64,000 nt of DNA from Pseudomonas asiatica (GTDB lineage: Bacteria > Pseudomonadota > Gammaproteobacteria > Pseudomonadales > Pseudomonadaceae): positions 744,001-808,000 of the forward strand of contig NZ_BLJF01000003.1 of NCBI RefSeq assembly GCF_009932335.1, given 5' to 3'. Made by a program: the position numbers and the translations under genes. Shown here piece after piece: positions 40,125 through 48,179 of the stretch. Position 1 is the first letter of the stretch; each line of letters starts with the position of its first letter. The notes beneath the pieces were generated by a model that was given only the letters and a program-made list of their open reading frames with translations, did no database searches and was not told the DNA's origin.

Positions 40125-40835
40125 ATGAAATTTCTGCGCCTTCCATTTGCGCTGTTGATGACTGGCCTGCTGGGCCTTGGCGGGTGCACCATGCATCAGC
40201 CGGTTGCCCTGTACCAGCTCGACAGTGGTGATCCTGGCCAGCCTTCGCAGAGTGCGGGCATGGCCGTGGTGCTCGGTCCGGTATCGGTTGCCGATTACCT
40301 GCAACGTGAGACGTTCCTGCAGCGTCAGGCCGATGGCAGCCTGAGTTCGGCGACCGACGGTCGTTGGGCCGGCAGCCTTTCGTCGGATATCGACCAGCTG
40401 CTGGTGCGCCAGCTCGCCTGGCGCCTGGACAGCCAGCGCGTGGTGCTGGCCCCGGCGGCTGCCGGGTTCAACCCGGATGTACAAGTGTTGCTGTCGATCA
40501 CTCGCCTGGACTCGGGCAAGGACCAGCCGGCCGTCCTGGATGCCCAGTGGCGCCTGTTGGACCGCCGTGGCCATGTGCGTGACAACCGCATCGTTCACCT
40601 CGAGCAGCCACACGCGGGCAGCGAGGCGTCGCAGGTGCAGGCCCAGGGCCAGTTGCTTCAGAAACTGGCCGAACAGCTGAGCACAGCGGTCAAGCCTCTG
40701 GCTAACCAGCCGGCGATTGCCGAAGAGTCGCCTAAAAAATCGGCTGCTCCGGTGCAGGTGAAGAAGACGCCTGAGAAATCCAAGATCCCGATGGCTGCGC
40801 CGATTCGAACCGATATGGAAGTCTACCGGTTCTGA
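40125..40835 (+). CDS. PqiC-like (DUF330/ABC auxiliary) lipoprotein
   Basis: A 236-aa outer-membrane-type lipoprotein with lipobox GLGGC (Cys21). The core resembles PqiC/DUF330: YQLDSG after the lipobox, VVLGPVSVADYLQR, and DIDQLLVRQLAWRLDSQRVVL. PqiC works with the MCE proteins PqiA/PqiB in lipid trafficking, but neither gene is adjacent here. The last 45 residues are an unusual lysine/proline-rich tail (SPKKSAAPVQVKKTPEKSK). ATG 40125 is chosen; ATG 40122 is equally possible. Followed by a strong terminator. Confidence 0.75.
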   Translation: MKFLRLPFALLMTGLLGLGGCTMHQPVALYQLDSGDPGQPSQSAGMAVVLGPVSVADYLQRETFLQRQADGSLSSATDGRWAGSLSSDIDQLLVRQLAWRLDSQRVVLAPAAAGFNPDVQVLLSITRLDSGKDQPAVLDAQWRLLDRRGHVRDNRIVHLEQPHAGSEASQVQAQGQLLQKLAEQLSTAVKPLANQPAIAEESPKKSAAPVQVKKTPEKSKIPMAAPIRTDMEVYRF

Positions 40836-40845
40836 TCTAGCTGCC

Positions 40846-40887
40846 AGATACGAAAAAGCCCGCATCATTGCGGGCTTTTTCGTATCT
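40846..40887. terminator. Strong bidirectional intrinsic terminator
   Basis: A perfect 19-bp stem (40846-40864 with 40869-40887) has a GCCCGCA core and AAAAA/TTTTT on either side of it. The loop is TCAT. It works in both directions, ending the lipoprotein gene and serving the convergent ahpA-type gene after the REP pair. Confidence 0.92.
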
Positions 40888-40907
40888 GCTGTTTTTGTAC
40901 TGTCTGT

Positions 40908-40988
40908 GCTGGCCTCTTCGCGGGTAAACCCGCTCCTACAGGTTGGCGCAGGCCCTGTGGGAGCGGGTTTACCCGCGAAGAGGCCAGC
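40908..40988. repeat. Inverted pair of 35-bp REP elements (family A)
   Basis: Copies at 40908-40942 and 40954-40988 facing each other, each with GGCCTCTTCGCGGGTAAACC or its complement. This is the closest match in the window to the published P. putida 35-bp REP. Lies in a convergent gap behind the terminator. Confidence 0.92.
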
Positions 40989-40994
40989 CCGGTA

Positions 40995-42449
40995 TCAGGC
41001 CCGGCGTTCGTGCATCCGCGCCAGCTGCCGCTCCAGCATCGACGGGTAGGGCTCCATCAGGCGCTCCACGCAGCAGGCGCCCTCGGGGCTGGCAATCGGG
41101 CGAATGCGGGCGCGCTGGCGAATCAGCGTGTCATCGCTGATCTGCCGTTCTACCAGCAACAAGTTGCGACTGTGCTGCGACAGTGCCAGAGCGTCCTGGG
41201 CCTTTTCGGCCATCAGCAGGTCTACCAGCTCCAGCCCTTGCAGGTCGTTACCCAGGGCAAGGCCCAGCTGCAGCTGCAGGGTAATGCCGCTGTCCGCTAC
41301 CTCGATCTGCAGGGCATGGCCCAAGGCGCGCAACAGCTCGCCGCAGCAGATGGCGTTGGTGAGGTAGTCCTCGCCGCAGTCGCGGCTGTGGAACAGCACC
41401 AGGGTGCTGCCGTCGTTGAGCGTGTGAGTTTCACCGTCGTAGAGTGAGGCGGCATGCTCCAGGCAATCGCGGTAGCGCTCGGTCAGTTCGGTCAGGCGCG
41501 TGCGCGGCAGGCGACGCAGCTGCTCCTGCGAGCCCAGTTGCACGGCAAGCACGGCGCTGTACTGCGGCTCGTCGGATTCGACCACGGCGGCCTTGGGGGC
41601 GCTTTCGTCGTCCAGCAGGCCGGCGAAGGCTTCATCGTCATCCTCGTCCGCCTGGGCGGCAAGCTTGGCGCGCGGTGCGACCTTGGCTGCCGGGGCAGCA
41701 TCGTGCAGGTCGTCGAACTGCTCGTCTTCTTCTTCGGGCTCCGGCTCAGGTGGCGGCGGCGGGGCCAGGCGCGCGTGCAGCTGGCGGGCGATGTCGCCGA
41801 TCTCGTCCTGGCGGTCGGTGGCCGGGGTATAGGGTTGCGGGTCGCGCAGCCACACCCGCAGCTGCAGCAACGGCAGGGTGATGAAGCGGCCCTGGCGCAG
41901 GCTCAGGGTCAGCGCCAGCACCAGCAGGATGGCGGCAAGGATGCCCATGCTCTGCAGACTGATCAGCATCGGCTGCTGGAACTGGCTCATGTCCAGGCTG
42001 ATGCGCAGTTGCCCGGCGGTCACGTCCTGGAAGGTGATCTTGGTCTGGTACAGGCCTTCGGCCTCGCCCAGCAGGCTGTTGCGCGGGCGCTGGCCGGCTT
42101 CCGCGAGGATGCGGTTGTCCACGCTGTAGATCGCCGCATGGGCCACCAGTGGGTTTTTCACCAGGTTGCCGAGCAGAACGTTGAGGCTGAGGATGTCGTT
42201 GGCCACTAGCAACTCGGTCGCCGAGGTGGCGGTCTGGGTGGTCAGGCTCTGGCCCAGGGCATCGGCCTGCTCGTGCATGGCCTGCTTGAACTGCAGGCCC
42301 ATCACGCAGGCGTAGATCACCAACGCCAGCGCCACCAGGAAAATGTTGGTGCAGGCGATGCGTAGTGCCAGCGGCACGCGACGTTGACTCAGGGCGCGAT
42401 AGATCATCAGGAAGAAGTTGTCTGCTTTGACGGGCGTGGGCCGGTTCAC
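40995..42449 (-). CDS. AhpA/YtjB-family membrane protein with cyclase-like C-terminal domain
   Basis: A 484-aa inner-membrane protein divergent from serB, as ytjB is in E. coli, but more than twice as long as YtjB (about 214 aa). Domains: TM1 about 28-52; a periplasmic sensor-like region 53-163; TM2 about 164-184; a HAMP-like stretch 185-228; an acidic Pro/Glu/Asp linker 229-285; and a C-terminal domain 297-470. The last domain follows a class III nucleotidyl cyclase pattern (SAVLAVQLG, LNDGSTLVLFHS, ITLQLQLGLALGN, AEKAQDALALSQHSRN), but the metal-binding Asp and GD are not conserved, so it is probably non-catalytic. ATG 42449 follows no strong ribosome site. Function unknown. Confidence 0.75.
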   Translation of the reverse strand: MNRPTPVKADNFFLMIYRALSQRRVPLALRIACTNIFLVALALVIYACVMGLQFKQAMHEQADALGQSLTTQTATSATELLVANDILSLNVLLGNLVKNPLVAHAAIYSVDNRILAEAGQRPRNSLLGEAEGLYQTKITFQDVTAGQLRISLDMSQFQQPMLISLQSMGILAAILLVLALTLSLRQGRFITLPLLQLRVWLRDPQPYTPATDRQDEIGDIARQLHARLAPPPPPEPEPEEEDEQFDDLHDAAPAAKVAPRAKLAAQADEDDDEAFAGLLDDESAPKAAVVESDEPQYSAVLAVQLGSQEQLRRLPRTRLTELTERYRDCLEHAASLYDGETHTLNDGSTLVLFHSRDCGEDYLTNAICCGELLRALGHALQIEVADSGITLQLQLGLALGNDLQGLELVDLLMAEKAQDALALSQHSRNLLLVERQISDDTLIRQRARIRPIASPEGACCVERLMEPYPSMLERQLARMHERRA

Positions 42450-42584
42450 TGAGCTCGGCTCTTAATGGCATGAAAGTGTGGGGCAGTATAGCGAGCCGGG
42501 TTTTGTCGGCAAAGTATCGTTGGCGCCCGACGGTCACGGAAAATCGGTAGAATGCGCATTTTTCATCGAAGTCGGAGCCAGGTT

Positions 42585-43799
42585 GTGCGTGAAATCGTCC
42601 TGATCAACATCACCGGTGAGGACCGTCCCGGTCTCACTGCGGCTATCACCGGCGTCCTGCTGCAGGGCGGTGTGAGCATCCTCGACATTGGCCTGGCAGT
42701 CATGCACGGTACCTTGTCGTTCGGCATCCTGGTCGATATCCCGGACAACGAAGTGGCCACCTCCCTGCTGCAGAGCGTGCAGGCCAAGGCCCACGAACTG
42801 AACCTGCAGGCCCGCTACACGCCGATTTCCGAGGCGGACTACCAGCACTGGGCCGATGGCCAGGGCGAGGCGCGCCACATCGTCACCTTGCTCAGCCGCA
42901 AGATCACTCCAGAGCAACTGCAGCGGGTGAGTGCGGTGATCAGCCGGTACGGCCTGACCATCGAGCGCATCGAGCGCCTGTCGGCCCGTGTGGCGCTGGA
43001 TGCGGAGACCGACAAGGGCAAGGCGGCCATCGAGATCTCTGTGCGCGGCGTGCCGAGCGATGCCGAGGCTCTGCGTGCCGACTTCTTCGCCCTGGCCGAA
43101 GAGCTGAGCATCGACATTGCCTTCCAGAAGGACGACCTGTTCCGCCGCAACCGTCGCCTGGCGGTCTTCGACATGGACTCGACGCTGATCGAAGCCGAGG
43201 TCATCGACGAACTGGCAAAGGCCGCTGGCGTGGGTGAGCAGGTTGCTGCCATCACCGAGCGCGCCATGCGCGGCGAGCTGGACTTCCGCGCCAGCTTCAA
43301 GGAGCGCATGGCGCTGCTCAAGGGCCTGGATGTGGGCGTGTTGGATGAGATCGGGGCGTCGCTGCGTCTGACTGAAGGTGCCGAGAACCTGTTTGCCGAG
43401 CTCAAGCGCCTGGGTTACAAGACCGCGATCCTGTCTGGCGGCTTTACCTACTTTGCCCGCCAGGTGCAGGCGCGCCTGGGTATCGACTATGTATTCGCCA
43501 ACGAGCTGGAAGTGGTCGATGGCAAGGTGACCGGCGTGGCTGTGGAGCCGATCGTCGATGCCCAGCGCAAGGCCGAGCTGCTGCAGAAGCTGGCCAGCGA
43601 AGAAGGCTTGCAGCTGGAGCAGACCATTGCCGTGGGTGACGGTGCCAACGACCTGCCGATGCTGTCGCTGGCCGGCCTGGGTGTGGCGTTTCGTGCCAAG
43701 CCGCTGGTACGCCAGTCGGCCAAGCAGGCGATTTCTACCCTGGGATTGGATGGAGTGTTGTATCTGCTGGGCCTGCGCGACCGCGACGCGCGCGGCTGA
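42585..43799 (+). CDS. serB: Phosphoserine phosphatase SerB
   Basis: Last step of serine synthesis, a HAD-superfamily phosphatase. 404 aa: tandem ACT-like domains at the N-terminus (REIVLINITGEDRPGLTAAI and a second near 80-170), then the HAD domain with nucleophile motif FDMDSTLIEAEV (Asp196 and Asp198), SGGF with the catalytic Ser, and GDGANDLPML. GTG 42585 is preferred because GGAG lies upstream; ATG 42552 would add 11 residues. Convergent with psd. Confidence 0.95.
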   Translation: MREIVLINITGEDRPGLTAAITGVLLQGGVSILDIGLAVMHGTLSFGILVDIPDNEVATSLLQSVQAKAHELNLQARYTPISEADYQHWADGQGEARHIVTLLSRKITPEQLQRVSAVISRYGLTIERIERLSARVALDAETDKGKAAIEISVRGVPSDAEALRADFFALAEELSIDIAFQKDDLFRRNRRLAVFDMDSTLIEAEVIDELAKAAGVGEQVAAITERAMRGELDFRASFKERMALLKGLDVGVLDEIGASLRLTEGAENLFAELKRLGYKTAILSGGFTYFARQVQARLGIDYVFANELEVVDGKVTGVAVEPIVDAQRKAELLQKLASEEGLQLEQTIAVGDGANDLPMLSLAGLGVAFRAKPLVRQSAKQAISTLGLDGVLYLLGLRDRDARG

Positions 43800-43808
43800 T
43801 TTGAGAAT

Positions 43809-43918
43809 CCGGGGCTGCTTCGCAGCCCTTTCGCGACACAAGGCCGCTCCTACAGGGAATCGCTTATCTCCTGTAGGAGCGGCCTTGTGTCGCGAAAGGG
43901 CCGCAAAGCGGCCCCAGG
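43809..43918. repeat. Inverted REP-like pair (family C)
   Basis: Copies at 43809-43857 and 43870-43918 facing each other with a loop of only 12 nt; the cores are near-perfect complements, the best preserved family C pair in the window. It fills the convergent serB/psd gap. Confidence 0.88.
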
Positions 43919-43931
43919 TTCCATCAGGCAA

Positions 43932-44795
43932 TCAAGCCTGCACAGGCGCCGCCAACTGCTGCCCCATGCGCACCGCTGAACCCGCACCCAGGTTCTCCGC
44001 CCACTTCACCTGCTCCGGCCCGAACAGCACGATAGCAGTCGACCCCAGCTTGAAGCGGCCCAGTTCGGCACCTTTCTCCAGGTGGATCGGCGCGCGGCTG
44101 GCTTCGTCGTAGCGGAAGGTCTTCAGTTCACGCTTGGGTGGCGTCACCAGCCCGGCCCACACGGTTTCGATCGAAGCGACGATCATCGCGCCCACCAGCA
44201 CCACGGCCATCGGCCCGCGCTCGGTATCGAACAGGCAGACCACGCGCTCGTTGCGGGCGAACAGCTCGGGGACGTTCTCTGCGGTGGTCTGGTTGACCGA
44301 GAACAGGCGGCCCGGCACGTAGACCATTTCACGCAGGGTGCCGGCCAGCGGCATGTGCACGCGGTGGTAGTCCTTGGGCGACAGGTAGATGGTGGCGAAC
44401 TCGCCGCCCATGAACGGCGCGGCCATGGCCGGGTCACCGCCAAGCAGCTCCTGCGCGCTGAAACCGTGGCCCTTGGCCTGGAAGATGCGGCCGTGCTCGA
44501 TCGGGCCAAGCTGGCTGACGGCACCGTCGGCCGGGCAAAGGATGGCGCCCGGGGTCTCGTCCAGCGGGCGGGCACCCGGCTTAAGGGCGCGGGTGAAGAA
44601 TGCATTGAAGTGCTCGTAGGCGCTCAGGTCCTCGACCAGCGCTTCGCTCATGTTGACCTGGTAACGCTTGGCGAACCAGGCGGTGAAGGCGTTCTTGAAC
44701 CAGCGCACGCGGCACTCGGCTATGCAGCCGGCCAGCCGCGACAGCAAGTGGTGCGGCAGCAGGTACTGGCTGATGATGAACAAACGGGATTTCAT
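43932..44795 (-). CDS. psd: Phosphatidylserine decarboxylase
   Basis: Inner-membrane pyruvoyl enzyme making phosphatidylethanolamine. 287 aa. The self-cleavage motif is LGST with Ser252 ([17 protein letters not shown]), leaving a short alpha subunit. [11 protein letters not shown], with the catalytic-triad His, and [20 protein letters not shown], which leads to CLFDT, are also typical. ATG 44795 ([21 protein letters not shown]). Follows the rhodanese gene by 9 bp in the same direction, so probably cotranscribed with it. Confidence 0.96.
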   Translation of the reverse strand: MKSRLFIISQYLLPHHLLSRLAGCIAECRVRWFKNAFTAWFAKRYQVNMSEALVEDLSAYEHFNAFFTRALKPGARPLDETPGAILCPADGAVSQLGPIEHGRIFQAKGHGFSAQELLGGDPAMAAPFMGGEFATIYLSPKDYHRVHMPLAGTLREMVYVPGRLFSVNQTTAENVPELFARNERVVCLFDTERGPMAVVLVGAMIVASIETVWAGLVTPPKRELKTFRYDEASRAPIHLEKGAELGRFKLGSTAIVLFGPEQVKWAENLGAGSAVRMGQQLAAPVQA

Positions 44796-44804
44796 GCAGG
44801 TTCC

Positions 44805-45614
44805 TTAGACTTCTACAGGCGTGTCCGGGTGGTTGCCCCATTCGCTCCACGAGCCGGCGTAGGCCTTGACGCGCGGGTAGCCAAGGGCCTTGGCCACCAG
44901 GTAGGTGAAACCGGAGCGGCGGTGGGTCTGGCAGTGGGTGATCACTTCCTTGTCGGGGGTGATGCCCAGGTTCTTCAGGACTTCGGCGATGTCCTGGCGA
45001 ATGCGCAGGTGGTCGTTGAGGTCCATGCCGGCGGTCCACTCGAAGTTGATCGCGCCGGGGATGTGGCCGCCCTTGGCTGCCAGTACTTTCTCGCCGCTGA
45101 ATTCCTGCGGGCCACGGGCGTCCCAGATGACCAGGTCGTCGGCGCCCAGGCGGCTTTGAAGGTACTCGCGGGTGGCGGTTGGCGAAGTGTCGATGCGCAG
45201 GTGCACCGGCGCATTGCCGCTGGCGGGCACTTCTGTGGAGAGCTTGTCGGCGGGCCAGGCCTGGATGCCGCCATTGAGATAGTGGTAACGCTTGTGGCCG
45301 ATCACGTCGAGCAACCAGATGAAACGCCCGGCCCAGCCGCCGCCCTCATCGTCATACACCACATACACGGCATCGTCGCGGTGGCCGAGTTCGCTGAACA
45401 GTTTTTCCAGCTCGCCCAGGGCCGGCAGCAGGCCGGGCGCGGGGGGCTGGCCGAGCTGGGTACGCTTGCCTTCGACAAAGCGGGCGCCGGGGATATGCCC
45501 GCTGACATAGCGGTTGGCGCTGCTCAGGTCGATCAGGATCAGCTGTGGCGAATCTAGGCGCGGCAGCAGGTCCGCGGCTTCGATCACCAGGGGCAGGCCT
45601 GAAAAGTCAGTCAT
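44805..45614 (-). CDS. rhdA: Thiosulfate sulfurtransferase (tandem rhodanese)
   Basis: A 269-aa protein with two rhodanese domains; the first is inactive, the second carries the catalytic cysteine in EVITHCQTHRRSGFTYLVA. Transfers sulfane sulfur from thiosulfate to cyanide or other acceptors. The loop CQTHRR corresponds to the known Azotobacter/Pseudomonas RhdA active site rather than the 3-mercaptopyruvate type (CGSGVT). ATG 45614 (MTDFSGLPLVIEAADLLPRL); the longer frame to 45704 lacks a site. Upstream of psd. Confidence 0.9.
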   Translation of the reverse strand: MTDFSGLPLVIEAADLLPRLDSPQLILIDLSSANRYVSGHIPGARFVEGKRTQLGQPPAPGLLPALGELEKLFSELGHRDDAVYVVYDDEGGGWAGRFIWLLDVIGHKRYHYLNGGIQAWPADKLSTEVPASGNAPVHLRIDTSPTATREYLQSRLGADDLVIWDARGPQEFSGEKVLAAKGGHIPGAINFEWTAGMDLNDHLRIRQDIAEVLKNLGITPDKEVITHCQTHRRSGFTYLVAKALGYPRVKAYAGSWSEWGNHPDTPVEV

Positions 45615-45658
45615 CCACGGTCTCCAGTGTGGAAAGAGGGGCGATTGTAGCGCAAGGC

Positions 45659-47194
45659 TCAGGCCTTGCGGTTGGCAAACACCGATAGCGCCCGTTCGGT
45701 GCACTGTGCGGTCTTGCCGAAGGCTTGCACGCTGATATCGGCCAGCGGCCGGCAGCCTTGGTCAGCCACCATCAGCATCAGCACCTGGTCCGCCACCGCC
45801 AGCGAGCGTAGCAGCACGTGCTCGCTGCGGAACAAGGCACGCAGCGGAGCCGGCAGCAGGGCCGAGAGCTGGCTGTGGTTTTCCGGGGTGATACGCAATT
45901 GCCCGGCCTTGGCCAGCAGCTTTTGCAGCAGTTTGTTCTGCGCCACCGGCAGTACCAGCGCCCCGGCTTCCTTTGGCAGGCCGGCCATCTGCTGCACGCG
46001 CAGCTGGTCGTTGGCCTTGTCCGGGCTCAGCAGCAGGATCCGCTGCATGCCAGAGGCCAGAAGGGCCTCGATAACCTGCGTGGCCAGGTGTACGTTGTTG
46101 GTGAACGGGCTGGGCTGGGCCAGAAGGTCCTGGCACAGCTTGCGCCAGCGCGTCAGTTCGTCGCTGGTGGGCGGTGGCGGAGCCAGCATGTCTGGGTGCG
46201 GACGGCGCTGGTGCCAGGGCCAGATCAGCGCTTCGGCCGGGTGGAACAAGGCATGCTGGGCATGGCGGCGGGCGCTGGCCGCAGCCTGCTGGTGCACCTG
46301 CTGCTGCACGTCGTCCAGCGAGGTCTGCAGGTACAGTGCGGTCAGCAGCTGCCAGCGCAACAGGTGCGGGTTGTCCCAGCCCACTTGTGCCGCCAGGGCC
46401 AGGTTGTTGGCCAGCAGCACGGTGTTGGCCGGCTGGTTGAACCAGCGGCGCAGGCCAGGCTCGGCGTCCAGGCGGTGTTGCTGGCTGAGCAGGTCCGGAT
46501 CGCGGGCGATACTGAGCACCTGGGCCAGTTGTTCGCGCTCTTCCAGCAGCAGGCGGTAACCCTGGGTCACCCATTGTGGCAGTCGCCAGTACTCCGCCAT
46601 GGTCTGGCACAGCTCCATGATGCGCACGCCAAAGAGTTCTTCCTCGACATGGGCGGCGTCTTCGCCCTTGTGGATAACCCGCAGCTCCCAGGTATCGAGC
46701 AGCTTGGGGTAGGCCAGCGCCAGCGGCCAGAGTGGCGACAGGAACAACAGGCTGCCCCAGTGGATTTCCTGCCACAGCCGTGCCAGGCGGCTTGCGAACA
46801 GGCCGCTGGCCTGCTGCGAGGCGTGCTGGCTGATCAGCTGGAACTGGCACAGTACCGGCGGGATCTCTTCGACGGGCACTGCTGGCAGGCGCTTGAGCAG
46901 CTGTTCGCTGCGCTCCAGGCCCAGGCGGTTGAGGGCGACTTCCAGGCTTTCGGCGGGCTCTGCCAGGCTGGCATTGGTGGGGTGATTGGCTTCGCGCATC
47001 ACCGACAGCACCAGCGCCGGGCTATCCTGCATCAGTTCGGCGATATCGCGCAGTGAGCGGCGGCTATCGTGGATGGCGGCCATGACCCGGTCGTAGCTGT
47101 GCTTCGGCACGGGGATGCGAACACTCTCGAGCAGCTTTACCCAGGCCTCTAGCGTACGTGGAGCCTGAGCGGGCACCTTGGTTTCAATTGGCAT
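45659..47194 (-). CDS. HDOD-domain signalling protein
   Basis: A 511-aa cytoplasmic protein. The N-terminal part (about 10-220) is an HDOD domain (LLESVRIPVPKHSYDRVMAA, then LRDIAELMQDSPALVLSVMR), the non-catalytic HD-relative found in bacterial signalling proteins. The C-terminal 150 residues look like a GAF-type sensory domain (IEALLASGMQRILLLSPDKA, then SVQAFGKTAQCTERALSVF at the end). Divergent from motAB across 130 bp. Its start is ATG 47194 (MPIETKVPAQAPRTLEAW), without a strong ribosome site. A role in motility or surface sensing is inferred only from location. Confidence 0.75.
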   Translation of the reverse strand: MPIETKVPAQAPRTLEAWVKLLESVRIPVPKHSYDRVMAAIHDSRRSLRDIAELMQDSPALVLSVMREANHPTNASLAEPAESLEVALNRLGLERSEQLLKRLPAVPVEEIPPVLCQFQLISQHASQQASGLFASRLARLWQEIHWGSLLFLSPLWPLALAYPKLLDTWELRVIHKGEDAAHVEEELFGVRIMELCQTMAEYWRLPQWVTQGYRLLLEEREQLAQVLSIARDPDLLSQQHRLDAEPGLRRWFNQPANTVLLANNLALAAQVGWDNPHLLRWQLLTALYLQTSLDDVQQQVHQQAAASARRHAQHALFHPAEALIWPWHQRRPHPDMLAPPPPTSDELTRWRKLCQDLLAQPSPFTNNVHLATQVIEALLASGMQRILLLSPDKANDQLRVQQMAGLPKEAGALVLPVAQNKLLQKLLAKAGQLRITPENHSQLSALLPAPLRALFRSEHVLLRSLAVADQVLMLMVADQGCRPLADISVQAFGKTAQCTERALSVFANRKA

Positions 47195-47233
47195 TTTGAC
47201 ATCAGTCCGAACTGGCTTTTCGCATTGAGTGGC

Positions 47234-47260
47234 TATAGTCTGGCGCAGTTCTGCCGATAA
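47234..47260 (+). promoter_or_regulatory. Sigma-28 (FliA) promoter of motAB
   Basis: TATAGTCT (47234-47241), 11 bp, GCCGATAA (47253-47260). The flagellar sigma-28 consensus is TAAAGTTT-N11-GCCGATAA; six of eight -35 bases and all eight -10 bases match. The predicted start point near 47267 leaves about 58 nt of leader before motA. Confidence 0.8.
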
Positions 47261-47324
47261 GTAGAAGAAGAGTTTTAAAGCTCCCGTCTCTTCCCCTGAC
47301 CACGACAGCAAGTGCTTTGAACCT

Positions 47325-48176
47325 ATGGCTAAAATTATCGGCATCATCGTCGTATTCGCGAGCGTGCTCGGCGGATACGTGCTTTCCCACGGCAAGATCG
47401 CGGCACTGATCCAGCCGTTCGAAGTACTGATCATCGGCGGTGCGGCCTTTGGTGCATTCCTGCAGGCCAACCCTGGCCACATGACCATGCACGTCATCAA
47501 GAAGTCGATGAAGATGTTCGGCTCACGCTTCACTCATGCCTTCTACCTGGAAGTGCTGGGCCTGGTGTACGAGATTCTCAACAAGAGCCGGCGCGAAGGC
47601 ATGATGGCCATCGAGGCCGATATCGAGGATGCCGCCGCCAGCCCGATCTTCGCCAAGTACCCGACGGTGCTGGCAGATGAACGCATGACCGCATTCGTCT
47701 GCGACTACCTGCGCATCATGTCCACCGGCAACATGGCCCCGCACGAACTCGAGGGCCTGTTCGACATGGAACTGCTGAGCATGAAGGAAGAACTGGAGCA
47801 CCCGTCCCATGCGGTGACCGGCATCGCCGACGGCATGCCCGGCTTCGGTATCGTTGCGGCGGTACTGGGTATCGTGGTGACCATGGCCTCGCTCGGCGAT
47901 GGTGATCAGGCCTCCATCGGCCTCCATGTGGGTGCGGCGCTGGTGGGTACCTTCTTCGGTATTCTGGCGGCCTACGGCTTCTTCGGCCCGTTGGCCAAGT
48001 GCCTGGAGCACGATGCCAAGGAAGAGCTGAACCTCTACGAATCGATCAAGGCCTCGCTGGTGGCCTCGGCCTCGGGCATGCCGCCTTCGCTGGCGGTCGA
48101 GTTCGGGCGCAAAGTGCTGTACCCCAAGCACCGCCCAAGCTTCGCCGAACTGGAACAAGCGGTTCGCGGTCGCTGA
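47325..48176 (+). CDS. motA: Flagellar stator protein MotA
   Basis: Inner-membrane stator subunit that couples proton flow to flagellar rotation. 283 aa, four TM helices: MAKIIGIIVVFASVLGGYVL first, PFEVLIIGGAAFGAF second, and two after about 170 (FGIVAAVLGIVVTMASLGD and GAALVGTFFGILAAYGFFGP). The cytoplasmic loop contains the charged residues that touch FliG. Pairs with MotB, whose gene starts 3 bp after the stop. Under the sigma-28 promoter. Confidence 0.96.
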   Translation: MAKIIGIIVVFASVLGGYVLSHGKIAALIQPFEVLIIGGAAFGAFLQANPGHMTMHVIKKSMKMFGSRFTHAFYLEVLGLVYEILNKSRREGMMAIEADIEDAAASPIFAKYPTVLADERMTAFVCDYLRIMSTGNMAPHELEGLFDMELLSMKEELEHPSHAVTGIADGMPGFGIVAAVLGIVVTMASLGDGDQASIGLHVGAALVGTFFGILAAYGFFGPLAKCLEHDAKEELNLYESIKASLVASASGMPPSLAVEFGRKVLYPKHRPSFAELEQAVRGR

Positions 48177-48179
48177 GTC

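Noticed and set aside
45659..47194. The HDOD protein as a c-di-GMP phosphodiesterase
   Set aside because: It has neither HD-GYP nor EAL motifs; the HDOD domain lacks the catalytic metal-binding pattern.
47196..47201. A perfect TTGACA as -35 of a sigma-70 motA promoter
   Set aside because: No -10 box lies 15-19 bp downstream, and the nearby sigma-28 promoter explains motAB better.
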